Positions 34,637-43,653 of a DNA stretch of 64,000 nucleotides are shown here, piece by piece. The notes under the pieces were generated by a model. It ran no database searches. It saw only the letters and a program-made list of their open reading frames with translations, and was not told where the DNA came from. The DNA is from Adenanthera pavonina (lineage: Eukaryota > Streptophyta > Magnoliopsida > Fabales > Fabaceae). The stretch spans positions 12,928,827 to 12,992,826 of the forward strand of contig JAIVEN010000004.1 in NCBI GenBank assembly GCA_026686845.1, read 5' to 3'. Position 1 is the stretch's first letter. Each line of letters begins with the position of its first letter. Made by a program: the position numbers and the translations under genes.

Positions 34637-35075
34637 CTAAGCAGTAAAAAAGCAGAATTTAAATTAACGCTGAAAGATTATAAGGATTCTCCCATATCTA
34701 AGCATCATTACCATCTGGATCCATAGTGGTATAAGAATTAAAACTTTATCTAACTCTAAGGTTCAGAATAATTTATTAAAATTTTAGCAGAATTATTTTA
34801 GAACTTACTCTAGCCAGATTTGAACATAATATCTCATATATCATACACTACTGTAGGGACCAATCGCTTGCCTCTCCTGGGACTTATAGCCTTACCATCG
34901 CTAGAAGGACTCATGTATGATACACAAGAATCATATCCATTAGGACAAAGTCCCATCGCTATCGAGCTTAGTTCCTCAAATTCATTTCTAGAATTCTAAC
35001 AAGAATTCTGAAGACATAGAGGTAGATCCAGATCTAATTAATACATCTCTACTTCACCTTCAGGCTCTGATACCA
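34637..35075 (-). other. Pararetrovirus leader with tRNA-Met primer-binding site
   Basis: Minus-strand reading begins TGGTATCAGAGCC (35075-35063), the initiator tRNA-Met site that defines position 1 of Caulimoviridae genomes. About 430 bp of non-coding leader follow before the movement-protein frame. The leader contains the 43-bp segment repeated at the other end of the insert, including two GAATTC sites 12 bp apart. Confidence 0.85.
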
Positions 35076-35078
35076 AAT

Positions 35079-35150
35079 GTATAAAAAATTTCAGTATTGA
35101 ATTAAAATTATACTTCAATATTTAATACTCAATACTGAAATTTTTTATAC
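35079..35150. repeat. 21-bp palindrome at the right border of the viral insert
   Basis: 35079-35099 (GTATAAAAAATTTCAGTATTG) is the exact reverse complement of 35130-35150, with a 30-nt AT-rich loop. The left arm is also the beginning of the direct repeat found at 27241. Confidence 0.85.
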
Positions 35151-35377
35151 TTACTTTTTGAGACATGGGACTTAAGTGTAATATTTGTTAATATTGGAAC
35201 ATTTAAGTAAATATTTTTATAATTTTTTATATTTTTAAAATATTTTTTATTTTAAAAAAAAAGGGGACAGCTAAAAAAAAAACACTGTCCCCTACATGTC
35301 TCCCCAATTTCGAGGGGGGGACATTTTGAGGGGGAGGGGAAGGAATTTGCTCCCCTCCGCCTGTACTAAATAAGGGG
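35151..35377. other. Right arm of the G-rich MITE-like element
   Basis: AT-rich DNA followed by a perfect 8-bp hairpin, GGGGACAG and CTGTCCCC, around an A-rich loop (about 35264-35293), then G-rich runs and the end TACTAAATAAGGGG. No gene. Confidence 0.55.
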
Positions 35378-36753
35378 TTAGAGAATAGACGTTGGATTGA
35401 CCCATCATGAGATAGCTACATAGATCATGTCATAAGCATATCTCATATATAACCGTGTCACTAAGCCCTCAGACCTGAGATCACCATGGCTTGCTACATG
35501 GGAAATATTATACTTTGGCATAGTCAAAAGTCACCTTTAATCGGGAGATCATAAAGGCTTTGATCGGTCATAGTGAAACTCGTGTGGAGGAAGATGAATG
35601 GTCAAGATGAAATTTGTTCTTCTAATTAATGGAGAGATATATCTGAGCCCCTCGATGAGTGAGACTGAGAAAATGCATGACCATACTCGAATGGAAGAGT
35701 TTCCATTTGTTTTGTCAGTCTACTTGAAGATTGAGAAAGTGATGGTTGAGTAAAATGAGGATAATGTTTCTATATTTCATACTTGACCTATATATCATGA
35801 GACAAAAGGGATGTGATCGAGTTATATGATAGGTTGTATCGGATCACTGATCTTATATGATTTGGGTAGTCACAATGTCTTGTTAGAGACCACTTGTGAT
35901 TTGTGGGTCCAATAGTATTATTAGCCCACTGTCAATATCATATGGGCCTATAGGGTCACACAAGAATGGGTCAATTCGAGGTAGAATATCTAGATTCATT
36001 GAATCTAAAATGTGTCTAGATCCAATGAATTTAATATTCAATTTAGGGTGATAAAATTATATATATATATATTTAAATTTGAAATATATATATGTTTGAT
36101 ATATTATATAATTGATATATATTTCGAAATATATACATTGTTCAAATTAATTCAAATTAATTAGTTTTAAATTTAATTCTATATGATAGATTTAAATTTA
36201 AACTAATGTCATAATCTAAATTTGATTTATATGATAAATTAAATCTAGATTTGATTCTAGATATATATTAGATAGTTTGTTTAAATTTAATCTATTAGAT
36301 AGATTTAAATTCAAACTAATATATTTATTTAATATTTGATTTAGTTTAAATTATTGATTTAAATTAAATAAATATCGAATCCTATCTATATATTGATATA
36401 GACTAGGATACAGAATCAATAGAATTCGAATTACCTGAAAGAGAGAGCAGCCGTACACTCAAAAAGAAAATCTATACGGACAAATAGGAGGGTGTACAGA
36501 CTTGTATAGACATCACAACCAGAGGTGGTACACACCATTCAAGTTGGACTCACCGTTCATGTGGATACCGGTAGAGGGAGCTGACTAATCGCGTTAGTTC
36601 CTGGGGTCCAACAAAATGAAAAAGAACACCAAGGGACGCACCGGAGGTAAATTCTTTTTTCTACATCTCAATCTAAACAACGTTGATGGATCCATGGGAG
36701 GGAATTTCTTATAGTTTTTCTACTGTGTATATAGTGAAAGCCCTTACAGGAAT

Positions 36754-38440
36754 GTTCACAGCGTAACATGAAATCAAAATATGCCTCAAAATCTCCCAGT
36801 GAAGGGAAGAGAAAAGCTGAAGTGAGGCTGAGTATTCCAATGAAGAAGGCCAGAACACCAAAGCCTAAGGAAATTCCTGAATCAGAACCTCAGGCTGACA
36901 CACACGTAAGCTCTTTTGTTACTAAATCTGAGGAAGTGTTAATTACAGATGAGTTGATTGGTATAATGATTTTAAAAGAATCATATGATACTTATTTCAA
37001 GAAGTGTAAAGTAGTCAAGCCTCATTTTGTGAGAATAGAAGAATTTCTTGTAAGAAACATATTTGATTCTACTGGGCTGTTAGAGAACTATAGGGGACTG
37101 ATAGAGTTGAAGGAAGACTATGATGAGGAGGTTGTACGTGCTTGGTATAATTCTCTTAGAATTAACCATGACACAAAGGTGTATGAAGTAAGATTGAGGA
37201 AGAGATGGATTGCCCTGCACCCTGACTTGTCATGTGAAATTCTAAGTCTACCTACTGGAGGAATAAGGGTGAACATTAAGGCCTCAAAGTATCTTGTTGA
37301 AAATGAAGTTGTTAATGAAGACACTGAAGGAGAAGCCAATTGTATGAAGGTTGCTTAGGCAAAGGCAAAATGTGCCTTCTGAAGAGAAAATAGCCACAAC
37401 TCTTCTAAGTGTTGAGAACATGATTCTTCACTACATTGTCTCATGCATGCTCTTTAACAAGAGTGGGGGCTTCAATTACCTTTCAAGAGGGGAATTTCAA
37501 GTCATGATGCTACTGATAAAGGGAAAGCTAGTAAATGTGATGGACATCATCTTGCAGAGGATGTGGAAAGCAAGAACCTACAGACAAGACTCTTAGCTGC
37601 CATATGGGCATATCATAACCAAGATTATGAAATTTCATAACATTTTGCATATTGAGAGAGGCCCTACATTACTTCTAGAAGAATTCAGTGAGAAAGTTCT
37701 GCAAAGATGGGAGTGAGTCTGGAGAATGGGAGATGGGTTGACAAAAAAAGGGATACTGAAGAAGGTTCTGAGCCCACATCTGCCTCAAAGGGTCCTTTAG
37801 CTGGTGATTCCAGTTCCTCTCCATTTTCACCCTCTGAACCACCTCAACCCTTTCAACTTGAGCCTCATACACCTACCCCTACTCCAAGCAAACCAGATGA
37901 AATCCCTTCTACTGATCTTCCCACACCCTCAGACATTCCTACACTATTCAGAAACCTGTTCCAGATTGTAATGGCCACTAGGAAAGAACATAGAGAAGAT
38001 GTGATCAATCTTGGGTATCTCATTGCTGAGATGCAGGAGAAATTTGAGACTAAATTTGAAAGTCTCACCCAAGAAGTGAAACTCTTGCATGAGCAAATTG
38101 CTTCTGGTGTTCCTCAGTCTTCCTCTTCACCAATCTAACCACTACCTCCCACATATACTGAACCAATTGCTTCTGCACAATCACCTGCTCTATCAGAGGA
38201 CCTAGGTCCTAATCTGGATTACGGTCTTGAGGAAGAAGCTGTCAATGATCCAAGCAGAGCTTTAGTTCTCTTGCATGAAGGTGATTTCATTCACAAAATC
38301 TATCTTCATCACCGAAGACAAGAGATTAATGCTCTATTTCCTCCTCTCTTTGACCCTATCTTCTTTGAGGGCATCAGTTATCTTGCTGAGGCTGCTGTGC
38401 AGGAAATCATCACCATTGCCTCTGATTTTGAGCCCTCTCT
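36754..38440 (+). pseudogene. SIRE-A env-like ORF, remainder
   Basis: Open at 36768-37358, then frame-shifted pieces at 37351-37596 (continuing with one stop to about 37710) and 37707-38138, and a last piece to about 38440. Protein similarity to the SIRE-C env-like ORF is clear: basic YASK start, KPHFVRIEEFLVRN, YDEEVVRAWYNSL, LHYIVSCMLFNKSGG, the Pro/Ser linker, and the NLGYLIAEMQEKFETKF coiled stretch. It breaks off near 38440, where another insertion starts, so the C-terminal 80-100 codons are absent. The first codons lie at 4646-4679. Confidence 0.82.
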
Positions 38441-38465
38441 TGCATACTAGTTATTTAACCCAATA

Positions 38466-38712
38466 CAATTTTTTTAAGTAGTATTGCATACTAGTTATTT
38501 AAGGCCCATTTGGCATCAACATATAGTGTGCCTCCAAAAGATGCTGAAAGCACCAAAATATAATTTTTTTTCCGTTATGTTTTCCAAAATACAAATTATT
38601 TTTTTAAGTAGTATTGCATACTAGTTATTTAAGGCCCATTTGGCATTAACATATAGTATGCCTCCAAGAGATGCTAAAAGCACCAAAATATAATTTTTTC
38701 CCATTATGTTTT
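38466..38712 (+). repeat. 130-bp tandem duplication plus an extra partial copy
   Basis: The unit beginning TTTTTTTAAGTAGTATTGCAT and running through GGCCCATTTGGCAT and AAGCACCAAAATATAA occurs at about 38466-38595 and again from 38596, with few differences. A shorter copy of TTGCATACTAGTTATTTAA precedes them at 38440. The inner GGCCCATTTGGCAT...ATGCTGAAAGC part has the look of a small MITE end. Confidence 0.8.
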
Positions 38713-39834
38713 CCACTTCAACTTCACCTCCTGAATTTTTAATTAAATTTGAACAATTGAGATTTAATATTAATAAAATTATTATTAAATATTAATTTAT
38801 AAACAATAAATAAAGAAAGCACACAACTTGTTCATCTTCATTTATACCAAAATTAATGTCACATGTCTAGTTTCCAAGAACAGAAACATCAAGTGCTCAT
38901 TATACATGAAGAATCACCAAGGATACAAAGCAAATATGCAAATGTATGTGTTTTTGTGTGTGCTTGTGTGTGTGAGAGAGAGAGAGAGCTTAAATAATAG
39001 TCTTAATGCTTGAGGGGAAATATATTATTTTTCACAAAAAGGACATAAGCATAAAACAATAGTCAAAGAATTGTGTGGAAAAGATCAAGAAAATGACAAA
39101 AGACATTAATAAAGCAAATAGCTACACAAACATGTCTGATATCATATTTATGATATGAGATATGTAGCTCAAATTATTAGGAGCATTACTTTGTCTTTTT
39201 GTAGACTTACAGCTATCTAGTTGTGAGAATTAACTATTGATGTCAGTTTTTTTTTTTTGCTTTTAGCTGAATTGTTTACCAAAAACTAAGAAGCTGGGTT
39301 GGCCATATTTGAATGCTTTTCTTTATGTGGATAGCTCAAAGGAAAAGTTTAGAAGAAATAAAACAAATGAGGAAGGAAATGGAAGAAAGGGGAGACAAAC
39401 TTAAAACCCACAATCAATAACCACTTGGAAAACATACCTGTCCCTTTTATATTTTAAGAAGCTAGCTCTGCTATATTTGAATAGAAAACACACCAATCCC
39501 TCTTGTATTTTAAGAAGAAAATCTTTAGCTCCATCTTTTACAAGTTGGACCTAATAGCAATAGATATACTTGTCATCAATAATTAGTGCATCATAAAGTC
39601 ATTTACTAGGCCAAATAATTCAGCAAAAATTTACATAGATCAAGAGAGAAATAAGATAAAAAATGACACCATATAGTAGCAATGCCATAGACAAGCTTAA
39701 GATTAAAATCACAACTTAACTATTGCAAACCTTTCCAGATAATATTTCAGCCTATAAAGTTCATGGAAAGCCATATAGCCCAAAAGTTCCAACCTAGCTG
39801 AACAAGTGTTCTTCATCTATACGTTTTGGTCAAT

Positions 39835-39900
39835 AATTAAGATACCCTATTATTTATATTAGTTTTCAATTAAGATACCCTATTATTTATATCGGTTTTC
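39835..39900 (+). repeat. 33-bp tandem duplication
   Basis: AATTAAGATACCCTATTATT and its continuation to GTTTTC occur twice in a row (39835-39867 and 39868-39900) with two or three base differences, inside otherwise unremarkable AT-rich DNA. Confidence 0.8.
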
Positions 39901-40337
39901 AATTAAATTGCACACTTGTTTTCTTTTTTTTTTTTTCAAAATCATAATGTTAAAGATACTAAGATTTCCCCCCAAAAAAAAATCTTACACAAATGTAAGA
40001 AGGCAGAAAAATATCACTGATGCTTCTCAAAGTCAACAACTTGACAAACAGAGAATTGTAGAAAGAAATTGACTACTAGTATAAAGAAGACAGCAGAAGT
40101 TTTAGTGTAATTAATAGGCTAGGCCTCAAATAATTTATTAGTCTTTGTGTGGATGATGAGTTGGAACAATTGGGATATAAACAACATGGAGAGTGTTGGA
40201 CTACAGCTCGTAAATAACTTTTTCTCAGTTATTGAAGGTGAACAAAAAGACTGGATAAATTACTGATGAATACAACATATATAGATGATCAGACAAAACA
40301 ACTTAGGAAAATATAAAATAAAAAAGGTATAATAAAA

Positions 40338-41580
40338 TCAAGGGCCCTTGGGTCTGTTGCCGTGGGTGAGCATATCAGTGTAGTACTTGCCACATTTTTC
40401 ACGGTTACCATAAGTACTAGGTGGAACACATTTGTAGCAATCACAACTGGTCATACATGCTCTCACATATTTGCAACGTTCACAGTAGATCATAGCTTAT
40501 GGCCCATCAAACAACAAAGACAAGGTCACCCACATGCCCAAGTACCTAGTAACCTAATAAATCAGCCATGTCTAATGCAGAAATACAAGAAAGAAGCCAT
40601 GGAATTAAGTGGGTGGCTCAAGCTTATTTCAGAATTCAATACATTATACACATACACTCATGCTTCTCGACCTTATCTGTATAAGCCAAACAAAGACATG
40701 CCTAGTAAGTTGGCCTCTAAAACACTTAAATTTTCTATGCTCGAAAAAGTTTGTATCTTTTTTAATGTTTTATGGGGTAGATGACACGTTGATTTGCACC
40801 ATCTAGAGGAAGTAGACGTAGGTGTGGTTTTTGTGGCGTTGCATTACTGTAACTAGCTACATATTACCTAATACACTCAGATTGTATGGTGATAATAGAG
40901 ACTTATATACATACATACTTCCTTATCACTTAGTTGTTAATAAATAAAGCTTATAAGCATGGGAAAAAGTCTGTTCCTAAATTCTCCACATCTTCAACAA
41001 TATGACAAAACTTCATATCTATCTATCTCCTGTCTGCAACATATTATACAGAAAGCTCCTACCCCATTGTCTCCACTTACTACTCCTAAAATAGCTTCAA
41101 GTCAAAGAATAAAACTCACGACACTACCCCAAAATACAGTCCCCTGATTCTTGGGTTGTTTTCAATTTCATCTGAGACAGCCGCTTTCTAGTTTAGATTT
41201 TAAATGTTGGTGACTATGTTAATGATGTTATAGCAATTTAAGGTGGCAAGAATTGGGTAAGAAATTTATCTCATATCCAAGTAACATATGATCAGAAAAA
41301 TTTTAAAATTGAGCTGTAGAAAAGCAATGAGAAATAGGAATTGCGATAATATACAGAGTAATGGGCGTTTTCCAAAAAAAAAAGAAGCTGAGGTTTCAGC
41401 AATTTCAAGATCCCAAATGTTGTCAACAATGAGAAGAACCAGCATAGAGGTATATACGGAGAGTAGATTGCAAGAGGATTTTACCTAGAGAAGGAGCTAC
41501 CAGTCGAGGTTGCAGCTACTAGCATATCAAAGAAGCATATAAGAGACAAAGCCACGAGAAGAAAGGAGCGCGCAGACCAT
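40338..41580 (-). pseudogene. GASA/snakin-type cysteine-rich peptide gene, decayed
   Basis: Minus-strand reading 40500-40338 ends at TGA and contains CDCYKCVPPSTYGNREKCG, matching the strongly conserved CVPPGTYGN core of gibberellin-regulated GASA/snakin peptides. It is followed by a ...THGNRPKGP tail where the family ends in KCP. Several of the twelve family cysteines are missing or changed (the final Cys is Gly, another is Tyr), and an in-frame stop lies just upstream at about 40494. Further upstream, 41580-41485 could be a first exon: ATG 41580, a hydrophobic leader (SFLLVALSLICFFDMLVAA) readable after a one-base shift, and a good splice donor AG/GTAAAA at 41485/41484. Middle exons were not recognised. 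Living GASA peptides are secreted and act in growth or defence. Confidence 0.6.
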
Positions 41581-41794
41581 GGAAGCACAAAGCATAGAGG
41601 AGAGTGGAAGATGACCCACAAGATGAGAGGATAGGACAGAGCATAAAGGAGGAGCCTAGATGAGATGCAGATGGAGATAGAGCTCGAGATCTTCAGGGAT
41701 GTGAGACCAAATGGTGTTTAGGGTTCATGAGCCATTTCAAGTTATGAATACAAAATGAAGGGAAAATATTTTTTTCTTAATTTCACTTGAATTT

Positions 41795-41950
41795 TCTAGA
41801 TCGGTGGTTTAAATAACCTATCTAAAATATGACAAACTAGATCGGTTTCTTAAACAACCGGTCTAGAAAGTTTAAACTTAATAATTTATTTACAAAAATG
41901 CCACTGGTCACACTTTCTAGATTGGTTATTTTTTAACCGATCTAGAATTC
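41795..41950. repeat. Three CTAGATCGGTT(n)AACCGATCTAG palindromes
   Basis: Hairpin-like units at about 41795-41827, 41837-41868 and 41919-41949, each about 30 bp, with arms CTAGATCGGTT and AACCGGTCTAG (or close variants) around a short AT-rich centre. Such clusters often occur near the ends of CACTA or other TIR transposons. Confidence 0.7.
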
Positions 41951-42106
41951 AGATATAAAATGTGTTTTTTGTACCCTTGTTCTGAAAATGTGCACTACAT
42001 TATTTGACTTTATTTAAACTATGCACATGTTGAGGGGAAGCATTATGCAAACTCAAATACTAACAATAAGTTTCACTTGTTTTGTCATCATCAAAAAGGG
42101 GGAGAC

Positions 42107-43653
42107 TATTAATTTAGATGTTTTGATGATTCTAAAAGAAATGAGCTTCGAGATCTAATATCAAAGGAACATAAGTGAAATGAAGAACAAAGTTGGAGTG
42201 AGTTTCTTGTTAACTAAAGAACTGTTTCACATACATAAGTAAATTATTTGTAAAAGAAGGTAGTTGAGCTTTGAATTTCACTTAACCAAATAATAAATGA
42301 GATGACTAGTTGAATGATTAATGATTAGCTCATGATTTCAAAATGATTTTCATAAAAAAAAAGCTATCTTTTTAAGATAAAACCTCAATTTCAAAATGTT
42401 TCTAAGTGTTCAATTGGTTTTCATGAACGTGTTTTTGCTTATAGGGATAAGATTTCAATTTCAAATATATTTCTAAGTGTTTACCCTGTTTTCAAGAAAA
42501 TATTTTGCCTTATTAGCATAACCCATGAAGGTTATGGGGATAAAGACTCAATCTCAAGGCTTTTCCATAGTCCATTCTTCAATTTCATAAAAAGGAATTG
42601 AGGTTATCTACATGACACAGCTTGAAGACCAAGTTCTCAAGATGTTATCCTGATAAGGTAGGCACCTTATTTGTATAAGGAAGTGAACAGTGTAGGCAAG
42701 TGGTACTCTTTTTGCTTAGTTGGCAAAATGTGCAAAATTCGTCTGAAGTCTTAACAAAATTTGAATGATATTAAAGTGTAAAAAGAGTTCAGAGTCAGTC
42801 TCTATCACAGACAAATTTTGGATTTCAAAATTCAAATTTTAAAATGAGAACTTGTAAGTCTAGTTAGAGTTTGTCTCTGACATATGAATTTTAAAATACA
42901 AAATTTGAATTTCAAAGAGCAGAACTTTTGTACCATGTTGAACTTACCACTAATAGACGAATTTTAACTTCAAAAATTTGAATTTCAAGTGCATTATAAA
43001 AGCATGAGACAACTATTCACACTCAATAGATACACTTTGAATATAAAAATTCGTATGTTTTAATGTGGAATATATTTGACAAATTCAAAATTTGTCAAAA
43101 ATCTATAAATAAAACTTTATTTGAAGTTGTGAGTAACAATTTTGTGCTGTAAATACTGAAACTTTGCTAAAATTATTAGTCAAAGCCTTTTATCCCCACA
43201 CTTCATTTACTACACTTCAATTGTCACATTTACTCCTAGTTAGAGAGTTTTTCTTTCTGTATAAAATCTTTTCTTCATCTGGAAGAAGGATTTTCTTGTG
43301 AGGGATTTTTACAAGAGATTTAGGAAACATTTTGTAAGAGTGCAGAGTGTAGATTTGAGAGTTCTTAGAATAGAGCACAAATTTGTATTGTGGCATTACA
43401 AGGAGCCCATTGGATTCTTACAAGATAGTGGAAAATCTCTCAAGTGGTGGTTTAAGGATTGGACATAGGTTAAGTGGATCAAACCGAACTAGAATAAATT
43501 TCTGTGTCCTCTCCTCATTTATCTTGCATTTGATTTATTCTTTCTATACCCTGTTTTCTGTAAACCTCTACCATCACTGTTATATCACACTTTTGCAGAA
43601 AAATTTGAACTTCCCAATTCACCTCCCCTCTTAGGAAGCCATCAAACCTAACA
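42107..43653 (+). repeat. SIRE-A 3' LTR (1547 bp), decayed
   Basis: Follows the purine tract AAAAAGGGGGAGAC (42093-42106) and ends CTAACA at 43653. Same layout as the SIRE-C LTR: PPT, GTTTTGATGATTC start, the CAGACGAA / TTCGAA word region (42730-43010), TATA box CTATAAATA at about 43104, and the CCCAATTCACC end. Most CG-containing words have become TG or CA forms (CAGACAAA, TTCAAA, TTTGAA). The AACGG cluster upstream of the TATA box is missing. It is about 300 bp shorter than the young LTRs. Confidence 0.88.

Larger units (their letters stand above)
27277..35075. mobile_element. Endogenous pararetrovirus (Caulimoviridae, Florendovirus-like), two fragments in inverted orientation
   Basis: Plus-strand fragment (27277 to about 30100): 43 bp of leader, distal RT, RNase H, ORF2, intergenic region. 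Minus-strand fragment (35075 down to about 30190): primer site, leader, movement protein, coat protein, zinc knuckle, protease, proximal RT. The movement protein and the absence of integrase separate it from Ty3/gypsy. One long polyprotein ORF followed by a second ORF of unknown function is the Florendovirus layout as described for angiosperm genomes. The RT is split between the fragments with a missing stretch, and the polyprotein is frameshifted, so this is a broken, non-infectious relic. Confidence 0.85.
26999..35377. mobile_element. G-rich MITE-like element split by the pararetrovirus insert
   Basis: It sits in the Angela-B 3' LTR, flanked by TTA on both sides (26996-26998 and 35378-35380); the 5' LTR shows the empty site. 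Left arm is about 27000-27240 and right arm about 35151-35377, so the element was about 460 bp before the viral insert. Left end GGGTATGTTTGGTA and right end TACTAAATAAGGGG form imperfect inverted ends (the inner ten or so bases pair, the last four do not). TTA duplication and a TGTTTGG-type end fit PIF/Harbinger (Tourist-like) MITEs. No coding capacity. Confidence 0.6.
4680..36748 (+). mobile_element. Angela-type Ty1/copia element (Angela-B), full length but multiply invaded
   Basis: LTRs begin TGTTGAAG (5') or TATTGGAG (3') and end with TACA, and a 5-bp TSD GGAAT flanks them (4675-4679 and 36749-36753). The internal region has a Met-tRNA-like primer site (5263-5275), gag (22744-23591) and pol (23592-26721). 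The LTR start, the gag N-terminus and the RT block (YVDDILLIGND) resemble the BARE/Angela lineage. It contains SIRE-C in its leader and a MITE-like element with a pararetrovirus in its 3' LTR. Without these insertions it would be about 7.8 kb. All genes have stops. Confidence 0.88.
26734..36748 (+). repeat. Angela-B 3' LTR (about 1.64 kb of LTR, interrupted at 26999-35377)
   Basis: Starts TATTGGAGATT (TG changed to TA) after the purine-containing tract GTGGAGTTATTGGA and ends CCCTTACA at 36748, followed by the GGAAT TSD. Left piece 26734-26998, right piece 35378-36748; similarity to the 5' LTR continues across the insertion, with TTA duplicated. 35646-36694 is LTR sequence absent from the 5' LTR: AT-rich with tandem ATATAT runs near 36058-36120 and a more GC-balanced end near 36440-36640, probably the promoter and R region. 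Confidence 0.85.
38440..41970. mobile_element. Unclassified 3.5 kb insertion in SIRE-A, carrying a gene fragment
   Basis: SIRE-A env similarity stops near 38440 and SIRE-A 3' sequence (purine tracts, then LTR) is recognisable again from about 41985. Between them lie a 130-bp tandem duplication at the left border, low-complexity AT DNA, a TG/AG microsatellite (38947-38988), a GASA-like gene relic on the minus strand, and three CTAGATCGGTT palindromes at the right border. No transposase, TIR or TSD could be identified, and some of SIRE-A was lost at the site. Whether it is a gene-capturing transposon or a rearrangement is open. Confidence 0.5.
1..43653 (+). mobile_element. Sirevirus-type Ty1/copia element SIRE-A, outermost and oldest layer of nest 1
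   Basis: Copia gene order (gag, protease, integrase, RT, RNase H), then a spacer, an env-like ORF, a polypurine tract and a 3' LTR. It is seen in pieces: 1-4679, 36754-38440 and about 41970-43653. The gap 4680-36753 is a younger Angela element plus its GGAAT target duplication. The gap 38440-41970 is another insertion. Pairing with SIRE-C, which has the same layout, shows the pieces are one element: the protein similarity of the env-like ORF resumes directly across the Angela insertion. The 5' LTR lies left of the window, so no TSD can be checked. Very many stops and indels make it the most decayed of the large elements here. Confidence 0.85.

Noticed and set aside
27277..35075. A possibly functional integrated virus
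   Set aside because: RT is split over two strands with missing sequence, RNase H lacks a catalytic Asp, and the polyprotein has stops and frame changes; it is a fossil.
26999..35377. Helitron or long TIR transposon spanning 8.4 kb
   Set aside because: No helicase, no TC...CTRR ends; the arms are a short G-rich MITE-like element and the middle is viral.
40362..40784. 140-codon plus-strand ORF
   Set aside because: It is the antisense shadow of the GASA-like exon and its flank; the minus strand carries the conserved motif.
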